Below are positions 7,101 through 13,063 of a DNA stretch of 13,355 nt, in pieces (position 1 is the stretch's first letter; every line of letters starts with the position of its first letter). The notes under the pieces are model-generated. The model worked only from the letters and a program-made list of their open reading frames with translations. It made no database searches and had not been told where the DNA came from. The DNA comes from Bdellovibrionales bacterium (GTDB lineage Bacteria; Bdellovibrionota; JAFGOL01): contig JAKIZQ010000006.1 in assembly GCA_022707945.1 (NCBI GenBank), forward strand, positions 1 to 13,355, in the 5' to 3' direction. Made by a program: the position numbers and the translations under genes.

Positions 7101-8162
7101 ATGTTAAAAGCCAAGTTACTATTTTTATTTACCATATTAATTATCTCTTCAGAAATATTCTCACAAGAAAAGGTAAGCGTTGATGCCTACCTTAAAAATG
7201 CTGGTTGGACAGAACAAGATGGTGGGTGGATGGACCCAGAGACAGGTGTAATATGGGGGCCAGAAACAGACAAAATGAGCTGGGGAGAAGCAAAACTATA
7301 CTGCAACAATCTAAGAACAGCCGGAAAAACAGACTGGAGGTTACCAAGCATAATAGAACTCCAATATTCTGTTTGCTCTATAGCAGGATATCCTAGTAGA
7401 ACTGCTTGCATAAAACCCAGAAATCATCAAAAAGACCTTTGGCTCTTGAATAAGGACATGAAAAAAGGAATTACTTATTGGGCTGGAGATCTAATCCCCG
7501 GAGACCCTTATAATTCATACTACTTTGTTTTTGACAAAGAAGGCCAACATGTAATGACTAGCAAAGGCGATAAATCTCTTGCAAGATGCGTAAGACAAGG
7601 AGTACTACCTAAAGCGACTACAGCCTCTACAGAAATAGCAAAGTCGAACGAACAAAAAAACGAAGCTGAAGAAAATAAAAAAGAAGAATTCTTTTTCTAT
7701 ATATCTCCTTTAATAGGTTTTGGAGGCATCTTCACTAACGAATTACTAGTGGAGAACACCCCTTACATGAACGGAGAACTAAGACTAGGATTTAAAGTTG
7801 CAGAAAAAACTATGGTAACATTATTTGTAAACACAGGTCTTAATCTAAGGGATTTTGACTATCCTGTATTTACGTCGGTAGCTGTTGGACCTGAATATTT
7901 CATTTGGGATAGTTTTTCTATTTTTGCTGCTGCTGGTGTTGGAATATTAACATGTAACACAACTGTATTCCCAACAAATACCACAACAGAAACAAATGCT
8001 GGATTCTCATGGAAAGCTGGAGCAACTTGGCAAGTATTAAAATGGGGAAGCAAAGGCCAATATGCACTTCCTTTGAGCGTAATATATGATGGTGCAAAAG
8101 TAAGGAACCTAATGTCTATCCATACAGCAACTGGCGCAATAGGTTTTATGTACTTTAATTAA
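7101..8162 (+). CDS. DUF1566 (Lcl C-terminal-like) domain fused to an outer-membrane beta-barrel
   Basis: A 353-residue exported protein: signal peptide (MLKAKLLFLFTILIISSEIFS, cleavage before Gln22), a DUF1566/Lcl_C domain at about 36-168, a Lys/Glu/Asn-rich linker (about 170-198) and a C-terminal barrel (about 199-353). DUF1566 hallmarks are WMDPETGVIWG, SWGEAKLYCNNLRTAGKTDW, DWRLPSIIEL (78-87), a WAG motif and the closing LARCVRQG (160-167); its cysteines may form disulfides. The barrel part starts FFFYISPLIGFGG and ends IGFMYFN, with strand-like alternation throughout. It probably displays the DUF1566 domain in the periplasm or on the surface while anchored in the outer membrane. GGAGG lies seven bases before the ATG. 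Its stop shares TTAA with that of the convergent gene at 8159. Confidence 0.8.
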   Translation: MLKAKLLFLFTILIISSEIFSQEKVSVDAYLKNAGWTEQDGGWMDPETGVIWGPETDKMSWGEAKLYCNNLRTAGKTDWRLPSIIELQYSVCSIAGYPSRTACIKPRNHQKDLWLLNKDMKKGITYWAGDLIPGDPYNSYYFVFDKEGQHVMTSKGDKSLARCVRQGVLPKATTASTEIAKSNEQKNEAEENKKEEFFFYISPLIGFGGIFTNELLVENTPYMNGELRLGFKVAEKTMVTLFVNTGLNLRDFDYPVFTSVAVGPEYFIWDSFSIFAAAGVGILTCNTTVFPTNTTTETNAGFSWKAGATWQVLKWGSKGQYALPLSVIYDGAKVRNLMSIHTATGAIGFMYFN

Positions 8163-8938
8163 TCTTCTCTAGCTTTAACGGCGCTGTTTATCACACGAAT
8201 ATAGCCCTGCGCGTTAATAAAATAACCTTCTGGTAGGATCTCTTCTATTTTTTTCTTATTATTCTGAACTTTCCAATTCTGTTCCATGAACACATTAAGC
8301 AGTTCTATCTTTATTCTCATACTGGTTTCTTCGTCTATGAATTTGTTAAGCATTACCTCTTGTATTTTATCCATGTCTGGATCATTATCAGCAAAAACAT
8401 AATCACGGACAAATCTTATAGACGCTATTACCAGTCTATCATCTGAGTCATTAAGATAAACCCCTGCTTTAGATAATACGCTGGAATTTGTCTCTCCTGC
8501 AAAATGTTTTAAAACTTCTATCCTTTTTTCTACCACAGGGTCATCGAACAAAGTATCATCTGTAGTAAGCATATCATTCAAGAACGTTAGAACAGAATCT
8601 TTATCCATAAGTTCAAAAAGTATTTCTATTGGGTGTGCTACTATGTGACTCTTAGCTATATATGACTTAACAGGCTCTATAGATCTATCACCCAATGATA
8701 TTATAAAATCCTTGATCGTGTTTTTTTCTTCTGCATCTTTTATGCTGTTTTGAACAGAAACAGAGAACCGATCCAACAACACAGCTATTATTTTATTAAA
8801 TTGTACGTCGTCGTTACCCTTAATTGCTTTTTCCAGCTTATCCTTAAAGTAAAAAAAAGCACCATCCCTTGTTTCAGCAGGGGCAAACTTATTCATAAAG
8901 GCGGACTTTTTTAGTCCAAAGAAAAAATCTTTTAACAT
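8159..8938 (-). CDS. Hypothetical alpha-helical protein, HEAT-repeat-like
   Basis: A 259-residue cytoplasmic protein without signal peptide or membrane segment. The sequence is a chain of amphipathic helix pairs separated by short acidic turns, for example SLGDRSIEPVKSYIAKS, DSVLTFLNDMLTT, EKRIEVLKHFAG and DSDDRLVIASIRFVRDYV, with the rhythm of HEAT-like alpha-solenoids. Such scaffolds bind other proteins, so a role in assembling or regulating the adjacent ABC transporter is an inference from position only. The gene is last in the ABC-gldF-gldG operon, 31 bases after the GldG-like stop. No strong Shine-Dalgarno precedes the ATG at 8936-8938, so the start is less certain. It ends overlapping the convergent gene at TTAA. 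Confidence 0.65.
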   Translation of the reverse strand: MLKDFFFGLKKSAFMNKFAPAETRDGAFFYFKDKLEKAIKGNDDVQFNKIIAVLLDRFSVSVQNSIKDAEEKNTIKDFIISLGDRSIEPVKSYIAKSHIVAHPIEILFELMDKDSVLTFLNDMLTTDDTLFDDPVVEKRIEVLKHFAGETNSSVLSKAGVYLNDSDDRLVIASIRFVRDYVFADNDPDMDKIQEVMLNKFIDEETSMRIKIELLNVFMEQNWKVQNNKKKIEEILPEGYFINAQGYIRVINSAVKARED

Positions 8939-8969
8939 GACAAGGATACTATCAAAGAATTCTCTTTTT

Positions 8970-10358
8970 TCAACCTCGGTTTGATCTAAAACAATAAATA
9001 CCGAGTAAAAGAAAGAGGAACGGTAATATAAGTACTACAGTTAGGAATATCATACTCAAGAACCTCGGCGATATGGCAAAAAGTTTAGGCACACCTTGTT
9101 CGCTATCTGGCGGAATAAAAGCAGAGCCACCACAACAGGCGTTATTCAACATACCAAAAAGGAGCTGTGAATTGCCTTTGAACCTAATGAAAAAATTAGA
9201 ACAAAGAGCTGAGCCAGTAAAAACAGACAAGTCTTTTTTTAATGCCAACACTTTACCAGAAGAAGTCATGAGTGGCATTTGACAATCGTTACATTCCATT
9301 GAATAAGCATGCGCCACAACAGCCGGATTTTTCATATAAATGGTGGCAGGATGTTCTTTGACTATATCCAACAACAGTCCACCATAATAATCCCTTAATA
9401 CAGATTGCTCTACTTGGTGTATCTTTTCTTTAGAAACGTTAATCCCTTTCAGAGACAAGAATTTCCTTATTGAAGAAAGTTCTGCACCACCAATAATTAC
9501 AAGTGAACCGGTGTAACCCTCTAGTTTTTTGATCTCTGTACCAGAAAACTCTTTTTTAGGATCAATAATCACCGTAGTTGGACATAGATCAATGTAATTA
9601 AAATCGGATCTCACAAGCACAATCCCTTTGTCTCTAAGCATTTCTGCAATAAGACCTGCTCCATACTCACTAAAATCGTCTATAGAAGCTTCTCCGTGAC
9701 CTTGCAGGATACAAACATTACTTAAACCGCTCTTAACCCTGTACAGACCATTCAATATTTCATAAGGAGAAACAGCGTCTACAATAACAGAACGATCTCC
9801 CATCAACACAAAAATATTTCCATGCAGGATACTTGGTGCTTTGCTCTTTATCTGAGAATATTTATCCGGCTGTGCGACAGGGTGTATAACAGAATACCTG
9901 ACATTCTGAGCATAAAGCACCAGCTCTTGCATTATGCTGTTGAACAAGGCTGAATTATCCTGACCTTTAGTAGGTTTTATATATATTACCTCGTAATTAT
10001 CTGTAATATATCTTTCTAAGTATTCCTTTTGTTCATGTGTAAGAGACATAGAGCTTGAATGAGTTACCCAATAAACCTGTCTCTTTATTATCTTTGTATC
10101 AAACACAAAATATGCACATAACAACACAGATATGAAAATAATTATGGAAACAGCGAACAACTTAAACCTTTTTGGGAACATTCTGCCTAATATGGCCGAC
10201 ATGTGTTCTTTAACCATGGCTTTGAACAGCAAATAATAGACCACCAAATACACAAGTAAGAAAATGATCGTCCTTAACCTATACTCTGGCAATATTATCA
10301 AACTAAATAGGACAAAAAAACCAAGCGCTGTAAATATAAAGAATATAGCCCTCTTCAT
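8970..10358 (-). CDS. GldG-like ABC-transport auxiliary protein
   Basis: A 462-residue integral membrane protein. Two or three hydrophobic helices lie near the N terminus (about 4-24, 28-47 and 67-87), followed by a large periplasmic region (about 90-425) and one C-terminal helix (about 430-455, FLSMIFLTVVLILPFLFLLLG). The soluble part has features of the ABC_transp_aux/GldG family: an early LTHEQKEYLERYI segment, a central LQGHGEASI motif like the ILTGHGE of the family, and a final region ending IPPDSEQGVPKLFAISPRFL. In Bacteroidetes GldG works with GldF and GldA in gliding; elsewhere such proteins accompany ABC exporters of unknown substrate. The start overlaps the upstream GldF-like stop as ATGA, giving tight translational coupling. 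The cysteine cluster NACCGG (about 408-413) is unusual for a periplasmic domain. Confidence 0.75.
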   Translation of the reverse strand: MKRAIFFIFTALGFFVLFSLIILPEYRLRTIIFLLVYLVVYYLLFKAMVKEHMSAILGRMFPKRFKLFAVSIIIFISVLLCAYFVFDTKIIKRQVYWVTHSSSMSLTHEQKEYLERYITDNYEVIYIKPTKGQDNSALFNSIMQELVLYAQNVRYSVIHPVAQPDKYSQIKSKAPSILHGNIFVLMGDRSVIVDAVSPYEILNGLYRVKSGLSNVCILQGHGEASIDDFSEYGAGLIAEMLRDKGIVLVRSDFNYIDLCPTTVIIDPKKEFSGTEIKKLEGYTGSLVIIGGAELSSIRKFLSLKGINVSKEKIHQVEQSVLRDYYGGLLLDIVKEHPATIYMKNPAVVAHAYSMECNDCQMPLMTSSGKVLALKKDLSVFTGSALCSNFFIRFKGNSQLLFGMLNNACCGGSAFIPPDSEQGVPKLFAISPRFLSMIFLTVVLILPFLFLLLGIYCFRSNRG

Positions 10359-11059
10359 ATATACATCCTAACAGCCTTGTAAAAAGAAGTAGCTAGAGCT
10401 AAGGCTGATAACAATATCGTTATAACATCAAGTTTAACAGCACCAAAAAAGAACGGAGAATACATGTTCTCAAAAAAATAGAAATGTAAGAATAATAATA
10501 TAACCATATTAAGAAATATACCTACAGCAACGGGAAATCTAAAAATACCTATTATTGAGTTTATGCCAGACATCATTAGAACAAGAAAGAAGATGCCTGT
10601 GTATGATGATAATAACAAACCCCAATCAACTGACGTAAAGATATTTATAATAAGTGGATATATCAATGTCGGGATTAACATGGCATAGATAACGATAGAA
10701 CAAGACATTATCTTCCTGAATATCAAACCCTTTATACTCTTAGACGTTGATAATAGTTCTATCTTATCCATATCCATCAACCTGTCGTGTCCAAGTCCTG
10801 AACCAAGAACAGAAACAGCCATTACACATAAATAAGAATAAAACATGAATAATTGAGGAAAGATGTAGTAAGCAACATCCATCCCCATCATAGAACTTAT
10901 TTTTGAACCATAAACATATTCAGGATAATAACTGCTCTCTTCTATAAAAGATTGCAATAAAGAAAAGAACTTATATCCAGATAAAGACAAGAATACAGCA
11001 ACTATGACGTAAAAAACAGGATTATGGAAAAGTTCTTTAAGTTCCCTCGACCTTAACAT
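10355..11059 (-). CDS. GldF-like ABC-2 type permease
   Basis: A 234-residue protein with about six transmembrane helices. The N terminus (RELKELFHNPVFYVIVAVFL) matches the opening of GldF/ABC-2 permeases, where an amphipathic helix precedes the first membrane span. Further spans lie at about 72-92, 112-134, 147-168, 172-192 and 205-225. As the membrane half of an ABC exporter it should pair with the ATPase encoded just upstream. The ATG at 11059 lies seven bases inside that gene, with GGGAGA about nine bases before it, and its TGA overlaps the GldG-like ATG. The substrate cannot be inferred. Confidence 0.8.
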   Translation of the reverse strand: MLRSRELKELFHNPVFYVIVAVFLSLSGYKFFSLLQSFIEESSYYPEYVYGSKISSMMGMDVAYYIFPQLFMFYSYLCVMAVSVLGSGLGHDRLMDMDKIELLSTSKSIKGLIFRKIMSCSIVIYAMLIPTLIYPLIINIFTSVDWGLLLSSYTGIFFLVLMMSGINSIIGIFRFPVAVGIFLNMVILLFLHFYFFENMYSPFFFGAVKLDVITILLSALALATSFYKAVRMYI

Positions 11060-11673
11060 TCAATCAATCTCCCATTTTTTATTGCATAAGACATATTCCA
11101 CTCTACAGCTTCTATGTTATGAGGGCTACAAACAACAACTGTTCTACCCAAAGCATATTTCTTAAGTATAAGAGGAAAAAGTTTCCTTAGTTGTTCGTCT
11201 TGGCTCTTTAATGGTTCGTCTAAGAAAATATATGCACCCCTTGATAAACAAATACTCAAAGCAAGTCTTGTCTTATATCCATCAGACAGCTCAGAATATT
11301 TTTTATTTCTCACCTTATCAAGACCGAGCTCTGTACATAGAGCCTGTGGATAATATGGGCCAGCATAAAGTTGAATAAGGTCATCAACATAAAGGTTGTT
11401 CGGTAACTTCAAAGAAGCAGGCATATATGATATTAATTTACTAAGTTCATAAGTCGCTGTATCTGTTCCATAAAGATCCACTCCATTAATGATGACGTTC
11501 CCTTGAGCAGGTCTTTTAAAACCACTCATAACGTCCATTAAAGTAGATTTCCCACTTCCATTATTACCGAGGATAAGAAAAACACCTGGACCATTTAGTT
11601 TAAGGTCCAGCGTATCAAGGATCAAAGGTCCTTTAACTAAATATGAAAAAGATATTGATCTAAGTTCCAACAT
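11053..11673 (-). CDS. ABC transporter ATP-binding protein, GldA-like, with divergent motifs
   Basis: First gene of the exporter operon. I start it at the ATG 11671-11673 (MLELRSISFSYLVKG), giving 206 residues; AAAGGA lies about 12 bases upstream, and a longer GTG reading would begin inside the palindrome. Walker A is GNNGSGKST (36-44), the signature is LSDGY instead of LSGGQ (129-133), Walker B is AYIFLDEP (Asp152, Glu153) and the H-loop His is 185 (SPHNIEA). The Q-loop position after ISYMP is Ala86, not Gln, and the D-loop reads KSQDEQ instead of SALD. ATP binding and the catalytic Glu and His are kept, so hydrolysis is plausible, but coupling to the permease may differ. It overlaps the permease gene by seven bases. 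Confidence 0.88.
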   Translation of the reverse strand: MLELRSISFSYLVKGPLILDTLDLKLNGPGVFLILGNNGSGKSTLMDVMSGFKRPAQGNVIINGVDLYGTDTATYELSKLISYMPASLKLPNNLYVDDLIQLYAGPYYPQALCTELGLDKVRNKKYSELSDGYKTRLALSICLSRGAYIFLDEPLKSQDEQLRKLFPLILKKYALGRTVVVCSPHNIEAVEWNMSYAIKNGRLIEC

Positions 11674-11780
11674 AAAAAATAAAAATCCTTTCAAAATAAT
11701 TACGACATAAAATAAATAATTACAAGCACTTATATTAAATTTTATTATCTTTCTAATAAATATATCCGAATACAACTTGT

Positions 11781-11967
11781 TGTTAGTTAACACTTTTTAT
11801 GACTAGGTCTCCGTTTTCGACCATTCTAAGTCCTATTTTGCTAAAATTGCTAGCTCGCCGCTGTCTCCCAATGCGTCGCATCGGTCTCGTACGCAATTTT
11901 TACGCAAAATCTGACAAGAATGGTTTCCCGAAAACTCCGAGATAGTCATAAAAAGTGTTAACTAACA
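11781..11967. repeat. 187-base imperfect palindrome with 25-base perfect terminal inverted repeats
   Basis: The arms 11781-11805 and 11943-11967 are exact reverse complements over 25 bases (left end TGTTAGTTAACAC). Inside them the arms stay paired in blocks separated by small bulges: GTTTTCG 11813-11819 with 11929-11935, ACCATTCT 11820-11827 with 11917-11924, ATTTTGC 11835-11841 with 11904-11910, and TAAAATTGC 11842-11850 with 11893-11902 (one extra base). The apex is the palindrome ATGCGTCGCAT (11871-11881). The inner part is clearly GC-richer than the flanks. No transposase, clear coding sequence or target duplication is visible, and no second copy is in the window. It could be a MITE-like element, a recombination or protein-binding site, or a long structured RNA. 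Confidence 0.9.
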
Positions 11968-11987
11968 CATTAGTATTATGGTAGAAT
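11958..11987 (+). promoter_or_regulatory. Putative promoter for the 11995 gene, -35 box inside the palindrome end
   Basis: TTAACT (11958-11963) in the right terminal repeat, an 18-base spacer and TAGAAT (11982-11987, 5 of 6 matches). The predicted start at about 11994-11995 coincides with the ATG, so the mRNA would be leaderless; there is no Shine-Dalgarno. Confidence 0.4.
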
Positions 11988-11994
11988 ACTGGCT

Positions 11995-12231
11995 ATGAAG
12001 TACCAATGCCCCGTCTGCGACAGTTTTGATGTTAAGAAAAATGAATTTGGTGATGTTATTTGTTTTTCTTGTTTTAGCATTTGTTCAGACAATGATCTAG
12101 ATACTATGCTGTGGGGAAGAGCACTAGATGCACCTCCTCCATTCCCAGAAAAATTAGAAAGAAAGAAAAATAAACGTACACACAGAGAACGCAACAACAG
12201 CTCTAACGATATAATGAGAAGAGTAATCTAA
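11995..12231 (+). CDS. Small TFIIB-type zinc-ribbon protein (78 aa)
   Basis: A 78-residue protein with C5-x2-C8 and C23-x2-C26 (MKYQCPVCDSFDV ... GDVICFSCFSIC). The layout CPxC-x(2)-F-x-V ... FGDVICxSC resembles the N-terminal zinc ribbon of TFIIB-like factors, which is also used by many small bacterial proteins of unknown role. After an acidic stretch (SDNDLD) and a Pro-rich hinge (APPPFPEKL) comes a very basic tail (RKKNKRTHRER, about 55-65), so binding to DNA or RNA is plausible. There is no Shine-Dalgarno before the ATG and the likely promoter uses the edge of the neighbouring palindrome. Its stop lies three bases from the stop of the convergent gene. The family is not recognised beyond the zinc ribbon. 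Confidence 0.75.
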   Translation: MKYQCPVCDSFDVKKNEFGDVICFSCFSICSDNDLDTMLWGRALDAPPPFPEKLERKKNKRTHRERNNSSNDIMRRVI

Positions 12232-12234
12232 ATA

Positions 12235-12633
12235 TCAATATTCAAAAGTAACTGGATTAGAATCAAAGGTAACGAACTCGACGTTGTAACCCTTATTCTT
12301 TAATTTTTCCATCAACTCATATCTTGACCGATCTATATTATCTTTATCTTCAAACCTAGACGAAGAGAATTCTTTTATAAAGCCATTAAGGTCGTAAGTA
12401 AGTTCATCTTGTTTTTCAGAGGCCAACTCTGCTTCTTTCTTATCTTTAAATACAAGGCTCATATCTAGTTTTAATATCTTGCCATCAAGCAAAGTAAAAG
12501 TACGCCCAACAACAGAAAGTTTATAGACTTTTTGTTCTGTTACTTTCCAGTTATGAGTAAGTTTGTACGCTACTAATATACCTATACTAACTATTATTAT
12601 TGTTCCTATCCATCTTATTGCTGTATTGCTCAT
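12235..12633 (-). CDS. FliL-like single-pass membrane protein
   Basis: A 132-residue protein with one N-terminal membrane helix (about 7-24, IRWIGTIIIVSIGILVAY) and a periplasmic domain of about 100 residues. The domain follows the FliL pattern: a KILKLDMSLVF strand, an acidic segment (KDKKEAELASEKQDE), LNGFIKEFSSSRFED, a helix DRSRYELMEKLKNKG, and a closing strand FVTFDSNPVTFEY. FliL supports the stator of the flagellar motor and has a stomatin-like fold, but no flagellar gene lies nearby, so this may be a non-flagellar paralogue. AGGGGG lies about five bases before the ATG. Assignment rests on pattern and topology, so moderate. Confidence 0.6.
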   Translation of the reverse strand: MSNTAIRWIGTIIIVSIGILVAYKLTHNWKVTEQKVYKLSVVGRTFTLLDGKILKLDMSLVFKDKKEAELASEKQDELTYDLNGFIKEFSSSRFEDKDNIDRSRYELMEKLKNKGYNVEFVTFDSNPVTFEY

Positions 12634-12778
12634 AAGTCCCCCTACTCAAATATACTTAGCATAAAATCTTAATATTTCAAGGCTTTATCGCTTTCTTAAA
12701 AAATATTAACCTAAAAGCCGATAAGTATTGTCATATTAGTGAAATTCAAAGCGGTACGTTAGAGGGGAGGTAAAGACA

Positions 12779-12973
12779 ATGAACATGAAGAATGACTCAA
12801 CACTAAAGAAAAGACACAAAGAGATAATAAACAAGGAATGCACATGCTCCATTTGTGGAAGTAAATTAGAATTCGCTCACTTTATAGATTACGGAATGAA
12901 AGAAGTAAAAGAAAGCGCAGTATGCAAGGAATGCGGAGTAAGATACCAAATAAGAAGCTTTGCTCTTAACTAA
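12779..12973 (+). CDS. Mini zinc-ribbon protein (64 aa)
   Basis: A 64-residue protein with a basic N terminus (KNDSTLKKRHKEIINKE) and two Cys knuckles, C23-x2-C26 (CSICGSKLEF) and C49-x2-C52 (CKECGVRY), plus C21. This is a minimal zinc ribbon of unknown function; the family is not recognised. GGGGAGG at 12764-12770 precedes the ATG by eight bases; a second in-frame ATG at 12785 is a less likely start. The gene sits alone between a divergent FliL-like gene and a strong terminator, so it is probably transcribed by itself. It is the fourth Cys-rich protein under 80 residues in this window. Confidence 0.78.
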   Translation: MNMKNDSTLKKRHKEIINKECTCSICGSKLEFAHFIDYGMKEVKESAVCKECGVRYQIRSFALN

Positions 12974-13009
12974 GGATTTCCTACCTCCTTTAAGATATTA
13001 AGCCAAATG

Positions 13010-13041
13010 AAAAGGGCTTCCCAAAATTGGGAAGCCCTTTT
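13010..13041. terminator. Bidirectional intrinsic terminator
   Basis: A perfect 13-base-pair stem (AAAAGGGCTTCCC, 13010-13022, pairing with 13029-13041) around the loop AAAATT. The A/T ends of the stem give a U-run on both strands, so it can end transcripts of the mini zinc-ribbon gene from the left and of the porin gene from the right. It is the only strong intrinsic terminator I see in the window. Confidence 0.9.
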
Positions 13042-13063
13042 CTTATAGAAACAGCTTTAAAAA

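Larger units (their letters stand above)
11674..11994. other. 321-base intergenic region carrying a large palindrome
   Basis: No credible gene lies here. The 107 bases next to the ABC operon (11674-11780) are strongly AT-rich and probably carry its promoter, though I cannot choose one -35/-10 pair. The middle holds the 187-base palindrome; the last 27 bases hold the -10 box of the 11995 gene. Confidence 0.8.

Noticed and set aside
11674..11793. N-terminal extension of the ABC ATPase from a GTG inside the palindrome
   Set aside because: The extension has no family similarity, is AT-rich in the manner of intergenic DNA, and the ATG at 11673 starts exactly where ABC ATPases normally start (MLELRSISFSY).
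11781..11967. Integron attC site
   Set aside because: Hairpin shape and size are suggestive, but the ends do not fit the R-box consensus (GTTRRRY/RYYYAAC), the outer 25 bases are perfectly paired without the usual extrahelical bases, and there is no integrase or second site.
11781..11967. Intrinsic transcription terminator
   Set aside because: The stem is far too long, and no U-tract follows the outer stem in either direction; the structure lies between two divergent genes, where a terminator is not expected.
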